NCBI GenBank assembly: GCA_963680875.1
Contig: OY804575.1
Location: 31,400,494 to 31,464,493, forward strand
Source of the DNA: Bathymodiolus brooksi
Taxonomy: Eukaryota; Mollusca; Bivalvia; Mytilida; Modiolidae
Length of the DNA: 64,000 nt
Direction of reading: 5' to 3'
The notes below the pieces were generated by a model that was given only the letters and a program-made list of their open reading frames with translations, did no database searches and had not been told where the DNA came from. Below, in pieces: positions 1-15,800 of the stretch; the first letter of the stretch is position 1, and every line of letters begins with the position of its first letter. Both the position numbers and the translations under genes were made by a program.

Positions 1-3000
1 CCACACTTTCGAACAGTTACAAAATCTAACAGTAAAACAAGAGATATCACACTGTCGGAACAATTACGCAATCTAACAGAAAAACAAGAGATATCACACT
101 GTTGCAACAGTTTCAAAACCTACCAGAAAAACAAGAGATACCACACTGTTGGAACAGTTCCAAAATCTAACAGAAAAACAAGAGATATCACACTGTAGGA
201 ACAGTTCTAAGATCTAACAGAAAAACAAGAAACACCACACTGTCGGAACAGTTCCAAAATCTAACAGTAAAACAAGAGATATCACACAATCGGAACAGTT
301 ACGCAATATAACAGAAAAACAAGAGATATCACACTGTCGCAACAGTTTCAAAATCTACCAGAAAAACAAGAGATACCATACTGTCGGAACAGTTCCAAAA
401 TCTAACAGAAAAACAAGAGATATCACACTGTAGGAACAGTTCTAAGATCTAACAGAAAAACAAGAAACACCACACTGTCGGAACAGTTCCAAAATCTAAC
501 CGAAAAACAAGAGATACCACACTGTCGGAATAGCTCCAAAATCAAACACAAACACAACAAATACCACACTGTCGGAACAGCTCTAAAACCTAACAAAAAA
601 ACAAAAATTACCACACTGTCTGAACAATTCCAAAATCTAACAGAAAAACAAGAGATACCACACTTTCGGAACAGCTCTAAAATCTAACCGAAAAACAAGA
701 GATATCACACTGTCGGAGCAGTTACAAAATCTAACTGAAAAACAAGAGATCCACACTGTCGGAACAGTTACAAAATCTAACTGAAAAACAAGAGATACCA
801 CACTGTCGGAACAGTTACAAAATCTAACTGAAAAACAAGAGATACCACACTGTCGGAACAGCTCTAATATCTAACAGAAAAACAAAACATACCACACTTT
901 CGGAACAGTTCGACAATCTAACAGAAAAACAAGAGATACCACACTGCCGGAACAGCACTAATAACTAACAGAAAAACAAAAATACCACACTGTCGGAACA
1001 GTTCCAAGATCTAGCAGAAAATCAAGAGATACCACACTGTTGGAGCAGTTCCACAATCTAACAGAAAATCAAGATATATCACACTGTTGCAACAGTTTCA
1101 AAACCTACCAGAAAAACAAGAAACACCACACTGTCGGAACAGTTCCAAAATCTAACAGTAAAACAAGAGATATCACACTGTCGGAACAGTTACGCAATCT
1201 AACAAAAAAACAAGAGATATCACACTGTCGCAACGGTTTCAAAATCTACCAGAAAAACAAGAGATACCACACAGTCGGAATAGCTCCAAAATCAAACACA
1301 AACACAACAAATACCACACTGTCGGAACAGTTCTAAAACCTAACAGAAAAACAAAAAATACCACACTGTCTGAACAATTCCAAAATCTAACAAAAAAGCA
1401 AGAGATACCACACTTTCGGAACAGCTCTAAAAATCTAACCGAAAAACAAGAGATACCACACTGTCGGAGCAGTTACAAAATCTAACTGAAAAACAAGAGA
1501 TACCACACTGTCGGAACAGTTCCAAAATCTAACAGTAAAACAAGAGATATCACACTGTCGGAACAGTTCCGCAATCTAACAGAAAAACAAGAGATTTCAC
1601 ACTGTCGGAACAGCTCTAAAATCTAACCGAAAAACAAGAGATCCACACTTTCGAACAGTTACAAAATCTAACAGTAAAACAAGAGATATCACACTGTCGG
1701 AACAATTACGCAATCTAACAGAAAAACAAGAGATATCACACTGTTGCAACAGTTTCAAAACCAACCAGAAAAACAAGAGATACCACACTGTTGGAACAGT
1801 TCCAAAATCTAACAGAAAAACAAGAGATATCACACTGTAGGAACAGTTCTAAGATCTAACAGAAAAACAAGAAACACCACACTGTCGGAACAGTTCCAAA
1901 ATCTAACAGTAAAACAAGAGATATCACACAATCGGAACAGTTACGCAATATAACAGAAAAACAAGAGATATCACACTGTCGCAACAGTTTCAAAATCTAC
2001 CAGAAAAACAAGAGATACCATACTGTCGGAACAGTTCCAAAATCTAACAGAAAAACAAGAGATATCACACTGTAGGAACAGTTCTAAGATCTAACAGAAA
2101 AACAAGAAACACCACACTGTCGGAACAGTTCCAAAATCTAACCGAAAAACAAGAGATACCACACTGTCGGAATAGCTCCAAAATCAAACACAAACACAAC
2201 AAATACCACACTGTCGGAACAGCTCTAAAACCTAACAAAAAAACAAAAATTACCACACTGTCTGAACAATTCCAAAATCTAACAGAAAAACAAGAGATAC
2301 CACACTTTCGGAACAGCTCTAAAATCTAACCGAAAAACAAGAGATATCACACTGTCGGAGCAGTTACAAAATCTAACTGAAAAACAAGAGATCCACACTG
2401 TCGGAACAGTTACAAAATCTAACTGAAAAACAAGAGATACCACACTGTCGGAACAGTTACAAAATCTAACTGAAAAACAAGAGATACCACACTGTCGGAA
2501 CAGCTCTAATATCTAACAGAAAAACAAAACATACCACACTTTCGGAACAGTTCGACAATCTAACAGAAAAACAAGAGATACCACACTGCCGGAACAGCAC
2601 TAATAACTAACAGAAAAACAAAAATACCACACTGTCGGAACAGTTCCAAGATCTAGCAGAAAATCAAGAGATACCACACTGTTGGAGCAGTTCCACAATC
2701 TAACAGAAAATCAAGATATATCACACTGTTGCAACAGTTTCAAAACCTACCAGAAAAACAAGAAACACCACACTGTCGGAACAGTTCCAAAATCTAACAG
2801 TAAAACAAGAGATATCACACTGTCGGAACAGTTACGCAATCTAACAAAAAAACAAGAGATATCACACTGTCGCAACGGTTTCAAAATCTACCAGAAAAAC
2901 AAGAGATACCACACAGTCGGAATAGCTCCAAAATCAAACACAAACACAACAAATACCACACTGTCGGAACAGCTCTAAAACCTAACAGAAAAACAAAAAA

Positions 3001-3284
3001 TACCACACTGTCTGAACAATTCCAAAATCTAACAAAAAAGCAAGAGATACCACACTTTCGGAACAGCTCTAAAAATCTAACCGAAAAACAAGAGATACCA
3101 CACTGTCGGAGCAGTTACAAAATCTAACTGAAAAACAAGAGATACCACACTGTCGGAACAGTTCCAAAATCTAACAGTAAAACAAGAGATATCACACTGT
3201 CGGAACAGTTCCGCAATCTAACAGAAAAACAAGAGATTTCACACTGTCGGAACAGCTCTAAAATCTAACCGAAAAACAAGAGAT
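1..3284 (+). repeat. 1642-bp higher-order repeat, two tandem copies
   Basis: Positions 1-1642 are repeated at 1643-3284, about 35 monomers per unit. I saw only a few substitutions, for example TCTAAAACC preceded by GTT versus GCT near 1330/2972, and CCTACCAG versus CCAACCAG near 119/1761. A third copy begins at 3285 but diverges after about 270 bp. Confidence 0.9.
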
Positions 3285-6200
3285 CCACACTTTCGAACAG
3301 TTACAAAATCTAACAGTAAAACAAGAGATATCACACTGTCGGAACAATTACGCAATCTAACAGAAAAACAAGAGATATCACACTGTTGCAACAGTTTCAA
3401 AACCTACCAGAAAAACAAGAGATACCACACTGTTGGAACAGTTCCAAAATCTAACAGAAAAACAAGAGATATCACACTGTAGGAACAGTTCTAAGATCTA
3501 ACAGAAAAACAAGAAACACCACACTGTCGGAACAGTTCCAAAATCTAACAGTAAACCAAGAGATATCACACTGTCGGAACAGTTACGCAATCTAACAGAA
3601 AAACAAGAGATACCACACAGTCGGAATAGCTCCAAAATCAAACACAAAAACAACAAATACCACACTGTCGGAACAGCTCTAAAACCTAACAGAAAAACAA
3701 AAAATACCACACTGTCTGAACAATTCCAAAATCTAACAGAAAAACAAGAGATACCACACTTTCGGAACATCTCTAAAAATCTAACCGAAAAACAAGAGAT
3801 ACCACACTGTCGGAGCAGTTACAAAATCTAACTGAAAAACAAGAGATACCAGACTGTCGGAACAGTTCCAAAATCTAACAGTAAAACAAGAGATATCACA
3901 CTGTCGGAACAGTTACGCAATCTAACAGAAAAACAAGAGATTTCACACTGTCGGAACAGCTCTAAAATCTAACCGAAAAACAAGAGATCCACACTGTCGG
4001 GACAGTTACAAAATCTAACAGTAAAACAAGAGATATCACACTGTCGGAACAGTTACGCAATCTAACAGAAAAACAAGAGATATCACACTGTTGCAACAGT
4101 TTCAAAACCTACCAGAAATACAAGAGATACAACACTGTCGGAACAGTTCCAAAATCTAACAGAAAAACAAGAGATATCACACTGTAGGAACAGTTCTAAG
4201 ATCTAACAGAAAAACAAGAAACACCACACTGTCGGAACAGTTCCAAAATCTAACAGTAAAACAAGAGATATCACACAATCGGAACAGTTACGCAATATAA
4301 CAGAAAAACAAGAGATATCACACTGTCGCAACAGTTTCAAAATCTACCAGAAAAACAAGAGATACCATACAGTCGGAACAGTTCCAAAATCTAACAGAAA
4401 AACAAGAGATATCACACTGTAGGAACAGTTCTAAGATCTAACAGAAAAACAAGAAACACCACACTGTCGGAACAGTTCCAAAATCTAACCGAAAAACAAG
4501 AGATACCACACTGTCGGAATAGCTCCAAAATCAAACACAAACACAACAAATACCACACTGTCGGAACAGCTGTAAAACCTAACAAAAAAACAAAAATTAC
4601 CACACTGTCTGAACAATTCCAAAATCTAACAGAAAAACAAGAGATACCACACTTTCGGAACAGCTCTAAAATCTAACCGAAAAACAAGAGATATCACACT
4701 GTCGGAGCAGTTACAAAATCTAACTGAAAAACAAGAGATCCACACTGTCGGAACAGTTACAAAATCTAACTGAAAAACAAGAGATACCACACTGTCGGAA
4801 CAGTTACAAAATCTAACTGAAAAACAAGAGATACCACACTGTCGGAACAGCTCTAATATCTAACAGAAAAACAAAACATACCACACTTTCGGAACAGTTC
4901 GACAATCTAACAGAAAAACAAGAGATACCACACTGCCGGAACAGCACTAATAACTAACAGAAAAACAAAAATACCACACTGTCGGAACAGTTCCAAGATC
5001 TAGCAGAAAATCAAGAGATACCACACTGTTGGAGCAGTTCCACAATCTAACAGAAAATCAAGATATATCACACTGTTGCAACAGTTTCAAAACCTACCAG
5101 AAAAACAAGAAACACCACACTGTCGGAAGAGTTCCAAAATCTAACAGTAAAACTAGAGATATCACACTGTCGGAACAGTTACGCAATCTAACAAAAAAAC
5201 AAGAGATATCACACTGTCGCAACAGTTTCAAAATCTACCAGAAAAACAAAAGATATCACACTGTCGGAACAGTTCTAAGATCTACCAGAAAAACAAGAAA
5301 CACCACACTGTCGGAACAGTTCCAAAATCTAACAGTAAAACAAGAGATATCACACTGTCGGAACAGTTACGCAATCTAACAAAAAAACAAGAGATATCAC
5401 ACTGTCGCAACAGTTTCAAAATCTACCAGAAAAACAAGAGATACCACACAGTCGGAATAGCTCCAAAATCAAACACAAAAAAAACAAATACCACACTGTC
5501 GGAACAGCTCTAAAACCTAACAGAAAAAAAAAAATACCACACTGTCTGAACAATTCCAAAATCTAACAAAAAAACAAGAGATACCACACTTTCGGAACAG
5601 CTCTAAAAATCTAACCGAAAAACAAGAGATACCACACTGTCGGAACAGTTCCAAAATCTAACAGTAAAACAAGAGATATCACACTGTCGGAACAGTTACG
5701 CAATCTAACAGAAAAACAAGAGATTTCACACTGTCGGAACAGCTCTAAGATCTAACCGAAAAACAAGAGATCAACACTGTCGGAACAGTTACAAAATCTA
5801 ACAGTGAAACAAGAGATATCACACTGTCGGAACAGTTACGCAATCTAACTGAAAAACAAGAGATATCACACTGTTGCAACAGTTTCAAAACCTACCAGAA
5901 AAACAAGAGATACCACACTGTCGGAACAGTTCCAAAATCTAACAGAAAAACAAGAGATATCACACTGTAGGAACAGTTCTAAGATCTAACAGAAAAACAA
6001 GAAACACCACACTGTCGGAACAGTTCCAAAATCTAACAGTAAAACAAGAGATATCACACTGTCGGAACAGTTACGCAATCTAACAGAAAAACAAGAGATA
6101 CCACACAGTCGGAATAGCTCCAAAATCAAACACAAACACAACAAATACCACCCTGTCGGAACAGGCTCTAAAACCTAACAGAAAAACAAAAAATACCACA

Positions 6201-9200
6201 CTGTCTGAACAATTCCAAAATCTAACAGAAAAACAAGAGATACCACACTTTCGGAACATCTCTAAAAATCTAACCGAAAAACAAGAGATACCACACTGTC
6301 GGAGCAGTTACAAAATCTAACTGAAAAACAAGAGATACCACACTGTCGGAACAGTTCCAAAATCTAACAGTAAAACAAGAGATATCACACTGTCGGAACA
6401 GTTACGCAATCTAACAGAAAAACAAGAGATTTCACACTGTCGGAACAGCTCTAAAATCTAACCGAAAAACAAGAGATCCACACTGTCGGAACATTTACAA
6501 AATCTAGCAGTAAAACAAGAGATATAACAATGTCGGAACAGTTACGCAATCTAACAGAAAAACAAGAGATATCACACTGTTGCAACAGTTTCAAAACCTA
6601 CCAGAAAAACAAGAGATACCACACTGTCGGAACAGTTCCAAAATCTAACAGAAAAACAAGCGATATCACACTGTAGGAACAGTTCTAAGATCTAACAGAA
6701 AAACAAGAAACACCACACTGTCGGAACAGTTCCAAAATCTAACAATAAAACAAGAGATATCACACTGTCGGAACAGTTACGCAATCTAACAGAAAAACAA
6801 GAGATATCACACTGTCGGAACAGTTCCAAGATCTAGCAGAAAATCAAGAGATACCACACTGTTGGAACAGTTCCACAATCTAACAGAAAATCAAGATATA
6901 TCACACTGTTGCAACAGTTTCAAAACCTACCAGAAAAACAAGAAACACCACACTGTCGGAACAGTTCCAAAATCTAACAGTAAAACAAGAGATATCACAC
7001 TGTCGGAACAGTTACGCAATCTAACAGAAAAACAAGAGATATCACACTGTCGCAACAGTTTCAAAATCTACCAGAAAAACAAGAGTTACCACACTGTCGG
7101 AACAGCTCTAATATCTAACCGAAAAACAAGAGATCCACACTGTCGGAACAGTTACAAAATCTAACTGAAAACCAAGAGATACCACACTGTCGGAACAGTT
7201 CCAAAATCTAACAGAAAAACAAAAGATATCACACTGTCGGAACAGTTCTAAGATCTACCAGAAAACAAGAAACACCACACTGTCGGAACAGTTCCAAAAT
7301 CTAACAGTAAAACAAGAGATATCACACTGTCGGAACAGTTACGCAATCTAACAAAAAAACAAGAGATATCACACTGTCGCAACGGTTTCAAAATCTACCA
7401 GAAAAACAAGAGATACCACACAGTCGGAATAGCTCCAAAATCAAACACAAACACAACAAATACCACACTGTCGGAACAGCTCTAAAACCTAACAGAAAAA
7501 CAAAAAATACCACACTGTCTGAACAATTCCAAATTCTAACAAAAAAGCAAGAGATACCACACTTTCGGAACAGCTCTAAAAATCTAACCGAAAAACAAGA
7601 GATACCACACTGTCGGAGCAGTTACAAAATCTAACTGAAAAACAAGAGATACCACACTGTCGGAACAGTTCCAAAATCTAACAGTAAAACAAGAGATATC
7701 ACACTGTCGGAACAGTTACGCAATCTAACAGAAAAACAAGAGATTTCACACTGTCGGAACAGCTCTAAAATCTAACCGAAAAACAAGAGATCCACACTTT
7801 CGAACAGTTACAAAATCTAACAGTAAAACAAGAGATATCACACTGTCGGAACAATTACGCAATCTAACAGAAAAACAAGAGATATCACACTGTTGCAACA
7901 GTTTCAAAACCTACCAGAAAAACAAGAGATACCACACTGTTGGAACAGTTCCAAAATCTAACAGAAAAACAAGAGATATCACACTGTAGGAACAGTTCTA
8001 AGATCTAACAGAAAAACAAGAAACACCACACTGTCGGAACAGTTCCAAAATCTAACAGTAAAACAAGAGATATCACACTGTCGGAACAGTTACGCAATCT
8101 AACAGAAAAACAAGAGATACCACACAGTCGGAATAGCTCCAAAATCAAACACAAAAACAACAAATACCACACTGTCGGAACAGCTCTAAAACCTAACAGA
8201 AAAACAAAAAATACCACACTGTCTGAACAATTCCAAAATCTAACAGAAAAACAAGAGATACCACACTTTCGGAACATCTCTAAAAATCTAACCGAAAAAC
8301 AAGAGATACCACACTGTCGGAGCAGTTACGAAATCTAACTGAAAAACAAGAGATACCACACTGTCGGAACAGTTCCAAAATCTAACAGTAAAACAAGAGA
8401 TATCACACTGTCGGAACAGTTACGCAATCTAACAGAAAAACAAGAGATTTCACACTGTCGGAACAGCTCTAAAATCTAACCGAAAAACAAGAGATCCACA
8501 CTGTCGGGACAGTTACAAAATCTAACAGTAAAACAAGAGATATCACACTGTCGGAACAGTTACGCAATCTAACAGAAAAACAAGAGATATCACACTGTTG
8601 CAACAGTTTCAAAACCTACCAGAAATACAAGAGATACAACACTGTCGGAACAGTTCCAAAATCTAACAGAAAAACAAGAGATATCACACTGTAGGAACAG
8701 TTCTAAGATCTAACAGAAAAACAAGAAACACCACACTGTCGGAACAGTTCCAAAATCTAACAGTAAAACAAGAGATATCACACAATCGGAACAGTTACGC
8801 AATATAACAGAAAAACAAGAGATATCACACTGTCGCAACAGTTTCAAAATCTACCAGAAAAACAAGAGATACCATACTGTCGGAACAGTTCCAAAATCTA
8901 ACAGAAAAACAAGAGATATCACACTGTAGGAACAGTTCTAAGATCTAACAGAAAAACAAGAAACACCACACTGTCGGAACAGTTCCAAAATCTAACCGAA
9001 AAACAAGAGATACCACACTGTCGGAATAGCTCCAAAATCAAACACAAACACAACAAATACCACACTGTCGGAACAGCTGTAAAACCTAACAAAAAAACAA
9101 AAATTACCACACTGTCTGAACAATTCCAAAATCTAACAGAAAAACAAGAGATACCACACTTTCGGAACAGCTCTAAAATCTAACCGAAAAACAAGAGATA

Positions 9201-11761
9201 TCACACTGTCGGAGCAGTTACAAAATCTAACTGAAAAACAAGAGATCCACACTGTCGGAACAGTTACAAAATCTAACTGAAAAACAAGAGATACCACACT
9301 GTCGGAACAGTTACAAAATCTAACTGAAAAACAAGAGATACCACACTGTCGGAACAGCTCTAATATCTAACAGAAAAACAAAACATACCACACTTTCGGA
9401 ACAGTTCGACAATCTAACAGAAAAACAAGAGATACCACACTGCCGGAACAGCACTAATAACTAACAGAAAAACAAAAATACCACACTGTCGGAACAGTTC
9501 CAAGATCTAGCAGAAAATCAAGAGATACCACACTGTTGGAGCAGTTCCACAATCTAACAGAAAATCAAGATATATCACACTGTTGCAACAGTTTCAAAAC
9601 CTACCAGAAAAACAAGAAACACCACACTGTCGGAACAGTTCCAAAATCTAACAGTAAAACTAGAGATATCACACTGTCGGAACAGTTACGCAATCTAACA
9701 AAAAAACAAGAGATATCACACTGTCGCAACAGTTTCAAAATCTACCAGAAAAACAAAAGATATCACACTGTCGGAACAGTTCTAAGATCTACCAGAAAAA
9801 CAAGAAACACCACACTGTCGGAACAGTTCCAAAATCTAACAGTAAAACAAGAGATATCACACTGTCGGAACAGTTACGCAATCTAACAAAAAAACAAGAG
9901 ATATCACACTGTCGCAACAGTTTCAAAATCTACCAGAAAAACAAGAGATACCACACAGTCGGAATAGCTCCAAAATCAAACACAAAAAAAACAAATACCA
10001 CACTGTCGGAACAGCTCTAAAACCTAACAGAAAAAAAAAAATACCACACTGTCTGAACAATTCCAAAATCTAACAAAAAAACAAGAGATACCACACTTTC
10101 GGAACAGCTCTAAAAATCTAACCGAAAAACAAGAGATACCACATTGTCGGAACAGTTCCAAAATCTAACAGTAAAACAAGAGATATCACACTGTCGGAAC
10201 AGTTACGCAATCTAACAGAAAAACAAGAGATTTCACACTGTCGGAACAGCTCTAAGATCTAACCGAAAAACAAGAGATCAACACTGTCGGAACAGTTACA
10301 AAATCTAACAGTAAAACAAGAGATATCACACTGTCGGAACAGTTACGCAATCTAACTGAAAAACAAGAGATATCACACTGTTGCAACAGTTTCAAAACCT
10401 ACCAGAAAAACAAGAGATACCACACTGTCGGAACAGTTCCAAAATCTAACAGAAAAACAAGAGATATCACACTGTAGGAACAGTTCTAAGATCTAACAGA
10501 AAAACAAGAAACACCACACTGTCGGAACAGTTCCAAAATCTAACAGTAAAACAAGAGATATCACACTGTCGGAACAGTTACGCAATCTAACAGAAAAACA
10601 AGAGATACCACACAGTCGGAATAGCTCCAAAATCAAACACAAACACAACAAATACCACCCTGTCGGAACAGGCTCTAAAACCTAACAGAAAAACAAAAAA
10701 TACCACACTGTCTGAACAATTCCAAAATCTAACAGAAAAACAAGAGATACCACACTTTCGGAACATCTCTAAAAATCTAACCGAAAAACAAGAGATACCA
10801 CAATGTCGGAGCAGTTACAAAATCTAACTGAAAAACAAGAGATACCACACTGTCGGAACAGTTCCAAAATCTAACAGTAAAACAAGAGATATCACACTGT
10901 CGGAACAGTTACGCAATCTAACAGAAAAACAAGAGATTTCACACTGTCGGAACAGCTCTAAAATCTAACCGAAAAACAAGAGATCCACACTGTCGGAACA
11001 TTTACAAAATCTAGCAGTAAAACAAGAGATATAACAATGTCGGAACAGTTACGCAATCTAACAGAAAAACAAGAGATATCACACTGTTGCAACAGTTTCA
11101 AAACCTACCAGAAAAACAAGAGATACCACACTGTCGGAACAGTTCCAAAATCTAACAGAAAAACAAGCGATATCACACTGTAGGAACAGTTCTAAGATCT
11201 AACAGAAAAACAAGAAACACCACACTGTCGGAACAGTTCCAAAATCTAACAATAAAACAAGAGATATCACACTGTCGGAACAGTTACGCAATCTAACAGA
11301 AAAACAAGAGATATCACACTGTCGGAACAGTTCCAAGATCTAGCAGAAAATCAAGAGATACCACACTGTTGGAACAGTTCCACAATCTAACAGAAAATCA
11401 AGATATATCACACTGTTGCAACAGTTTCAAAACCTACCAGAAAAACAAGAAACACCACACTGTCGGAACAGTTCCAAAATCTAACAGTAAAACAAGAGAT
11501 ATCACACTGTCGGAACAGTTACGCAATCTAACAGAAAAACAAGAGATATCACACTGTCGCAACAGTTTCAAAATCTACCAGAAAAACAAGAGTTACCACA
11601 CTGTCGGAACAGCTCTAATATCTAACCGAAAAACAAGAGATCCACACTGTCGGAACAGTTACAAAATCTAACTGAAAACCAAGAGATACCACACTGTCGG
11701 AACAGTTCCAAAATCTAACAGAAAAACAAAAGATATCACACTGTCGGAACAGTTCTAAGAT
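3285..11761 (+). repeat. ~4-kb satellite block repeated at 4507-bp offset
   Basis: The block 3285-~7255 reappears at 7792-~11761 with a constant offset of 4507 bp and sparse substitutions (for example near 3553/8060, 3851/8358 and 5128/9635). Both copies start with the same junction variant (CCACACTTTCGAACAG) that also starts the 1642-bp units at 1643 and 3285. The bases at 7256-7791 are satellite resembling 1090-1642, so the duplication probably arose by out-of-register exchange between existing units. Confidence 0.85.
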
Positions 11762-12879
11762 CTAACAGAAAAACAAGAAACACCAAACTGTCGGAACAGT
11801 TCCAAAATCTAACAGTAAAACAAGACATATCACACTGTCGGAACAGTTACGCAATCTAACAAAAAAACAAGAGATATCACACTGTCGCAACAGTTTCAAA
11901 ATCTACCAGAAAAACAACAGATACCACACAGTCGGAATAGCTCCAAAATCAAACACAAACACAACAAATACCACACTGTCGGAACAGCTCTAAAACCTAA
12001 CAGAAAAACAAAAAATACCACACTGTCTGAACAATTCCAAAATCTAACAGAAAAACAAGAGATACCACACTGTCGGAGCAGTTAGAAATCGAACTGAAAA
12101 ACAAGAGATACCACACATGTCGGAACAGTTCCAAAATCTAACAGTAAAACATCAGATATCACACTGTCGGAACAGTTACGCAATCTAATAGAAAAACAAG
12201 AGATATCACACTGTCGGAACAGCTCTAAAATCTAACCGAAAAACAAGAGATTCACACTGTCGGAACAGTTACAAAATCTAACTGAAAACCAAGAGATACC
12301 ACACTGTCGGAACAGTTACAAAATCTAACAGAAAAAAAAAGAGATATCACACTGTCGCAACAGTTTCAAAATCTACAAGAAAAACAAGCGATACCACACT
12401 GTCCGAATAGCTCCAAAATCAAACACAAACAGAACAAATACCACACTGTCGGAACAGCTCTAAAATGTAACAGAAAAACAAAAAATACCACACTGTCTGA
12501 ACAATTCCAAAATCTAACAGAAAAAAAAGAGATACCACACTGTCGGAACAGTTCTACAATCTAACAGAAAAACAAGAGATACCACACTGTCGGAACAGCT
12601 CTAAAATCTAACTGAAAAACAAGAGATCCAGACTGTCGGAACAGTTGCAAAATCTAACTGAAAAACAAGAGATATCACACTGTCGGAACAACTCTAATAT
12701 CTAACAGAAAAACAAAAAATACCACACTTTCGGAACAGTTCCACAATCTAACAGAAACACAAGAGATACCACACTGCCGGAACAGCTCTAATATCTAACA
12801 TAAAAACAAAACATACCACACTGTCGGAACAGTTCCAAGATCTAGCAGAAAATCAAGAGATACCACACTGTCTGAACAG

Positions 12880-15800
12880 TTCCACAATCTAACAGAAAAT
12901 CAAGTTATATCACACTGTTGCAACAGTTTCAAAACCTACCAGAAAAATAAGAAACACCACACTGTCGGAACAGTTCCAAAATCTAACAGTAAAACAAGAG
13001 ATATCACACTGTCGGAACAGTTACGCAATCTAACAGAAAAACAAGAGATATCACACTGTCGCAACAGTTCCAAAATCTACCAGAAAAAACAAGAGATACC
13101 ACACTGTCGGAACAGCTCTAAAATCTAACCGAAAAACAAGAGATCCACACTGTCGGAACAGTTACAAAATCTAACTGAAAACCAAGAGATACCATACTGT
13201 CGGAACAGCTCTAATATCTAACAAAAAAACAAAAAATACCACACTTTCGGAACAGTTCCACAATCGAACAGAAAAACAAGAGATACCACACTGCCGGAAC
13301 AGCTCTAATATCTAACAGAAAAACAAAAATACCACACTTTCGGAACAGTTCCAAAATCTAACAGAAACACAAGAGATACCATACTGTCGGAACATTTCTA
13401 AGATCTAACAGAAAAACAAGAGATACCACACTGTCGGAACAGTTCTAAAATCTAACAGTAAAACAAGAGATATCACACTGTCGGAACAGTTACGCAATCT
13501 AACAGAAAAACAAGAGATATCACACTGTCGGAACAGCTCTAAAATCTAACCGAAAAACAAGAGATCCACACTGTCGGAACAGTTACAAAATCTAACAGTA
13601 AAACAAGAGATATCACACTGTCGGAACAGTTACGCAATCTAACAGAAAAACCAGAGATATCACACTGTTGCAAAAGTTTCAAAACCTACCAGAAAAACAA
13701 GAGATACCACACTGTCGGAACAGTTCCAAAATCTAACAGAAAAACAAGAGATATCACACTGTAGGAACAGTTCTAAGATCTAACAGAAAAACAAGAAACA
13801 CCACACTTTAGGAACAGTTCTACAATCTAACAGAAAAACAAGAGATACCACACTGCCGGAACAGCTCTAATATCTAACAGAAAAACAAAAATACCACACT
13901 GTCGGAACAGTTCCAAGATCTAGCAGAAAATCAAGAGATACCACACTGTTGGAACAGTTCCACAATCTAACAGAAAATCAAGATATATCACACTGTTGCA
14001 ACAGTTTCAAAACCTACCAGAAAAACAAGAAACACCACACTGTCGGAACAGTTCCAAAATCTAACAGTAAAACAAGAGATATCACACTGTCGGAACAGTT
14101 ATGCAATCTAACAGAAAAACAAGAGATATCACACTGTCGCAACAGTTTCAAAATCCACCAGAAAAACAAGAGATACCACACTGTCGGAACAGCTCTAATA
14201 TCTAACCGAAAAACAAGAGATCCACACTGTCGAACAGTTACAAAATCTAACTGAAAACCAAGAGATACCACACTGTCGGAACAGTTACAAAATCTAACAG
14301 AAAAACAAAAGATATCACACTGTCGGAACAGTTCTAAGATCTACCAGAAAAACAAGAAACACCACACTGTCGGAACAGTTCCAAAATCTAACAGTAAAAC
14401 AAGAGATATCACACTGTCGGAACAGTTACGCAATCTAACAAAAAAACAAGAGATATCACACTGTCGCAACGGTTTCAAAATCTACCAAAAAAACAACAGA
14501 TACCACACAGTCGGAATAGCTCCAAAATCAAACACAAACACAACAAATACCACACTGTCGGAACAGCTCTAAAACCTAACAGAAAAACAAAAAATACCAC
14601 ACTGTCTGAACAATTCCAAAATCTAACAAAAAAACAAGAGATACCACACTTTCGGAACAGCTCTAAAAATCTAACCGAAAAACAAGAGATACCACACTGT
14701 CGGAGCAGTTCCAAAATCTAACTGAAAAACAAGAGATACCACACTGTCGGAACAGTTCCAAAATCTAACAGTAAAACAAGAGATATCACACTGTCGGAAC
14801 AGTTACGCAATCTAACAGAAAAACAAGAGATTTCACACTGTCGGAACAGCTCTAAAATCTAACCGAAAAACAAGAGATCCACACTGTCGAACAGTTACAA
14901 AATTTAACAGTAAAACAAGAGATATCACACTGTCGGAACAGTTACGCAATCTAACAGAAAAACAAGAGATATCACACTGTTGCAACAGTTTCAAAACCTA
15001 CCAGAAAAACAAGAGATACCACACTGTCGGAACAGTTCCAAAATCTAACAGAAAAACAAGGGATATCACACTGTACGAACAGTTCTAAGATCTAACAGAA
15101 AAACAAGAAACACCACACTGTCGGAACAGTTCCAAAATCTAACAGTAAAACAAGAGATATCACACTGTCGGAACAGTTACGCAATCTAACAGAAAAACAA
15201 GAGATATCACACTGTCGCAACAGTTTCAAAATCTACCAGAAAAACAAGAGATACCACACTGTCGGAATAGCTCCAAAATCAAACACAAACACAACAAATA
15301 CCACACTGTCGGAACAGCTCTAAAACCTAACAAAAAAACAAAAAATCCCACACTGTCTGAACAATTCCAAAATCTAACAAAAAAACAAGAGATACCACAC
15401 TTTCGGAACAGCTCTAAAATCTAACCGAAAAACAAGAGATACCACACTGTCGGAGCAGTTACAAATCTAACTGAAAAACAAGGGCTACCACACTGTCGGA
15501 ACAGCTCTAAAATCTAACCGAAAAACAAGAGATCCACACTGTCGGAACAGTTACAAAATCTAACTGAAAAACAAGAGATACCACACTGTCGGAACAGTTA
15601 CAAAATCTAACTGAAAAACAAGAGATACCACACTGTCGGAACAGCTCTAATATCTAACAGAAAAACAAAACATACCACACTTCCGGAACAGTTCGACAAT
15701 CTAACAGAAAAACAAGAGATACCACACTGCCGGAACAGCTCTAATATCTAACAGAAAAACAAAAATACCACACTGTCGGAAAAGTTCCAAGATCTAGCAG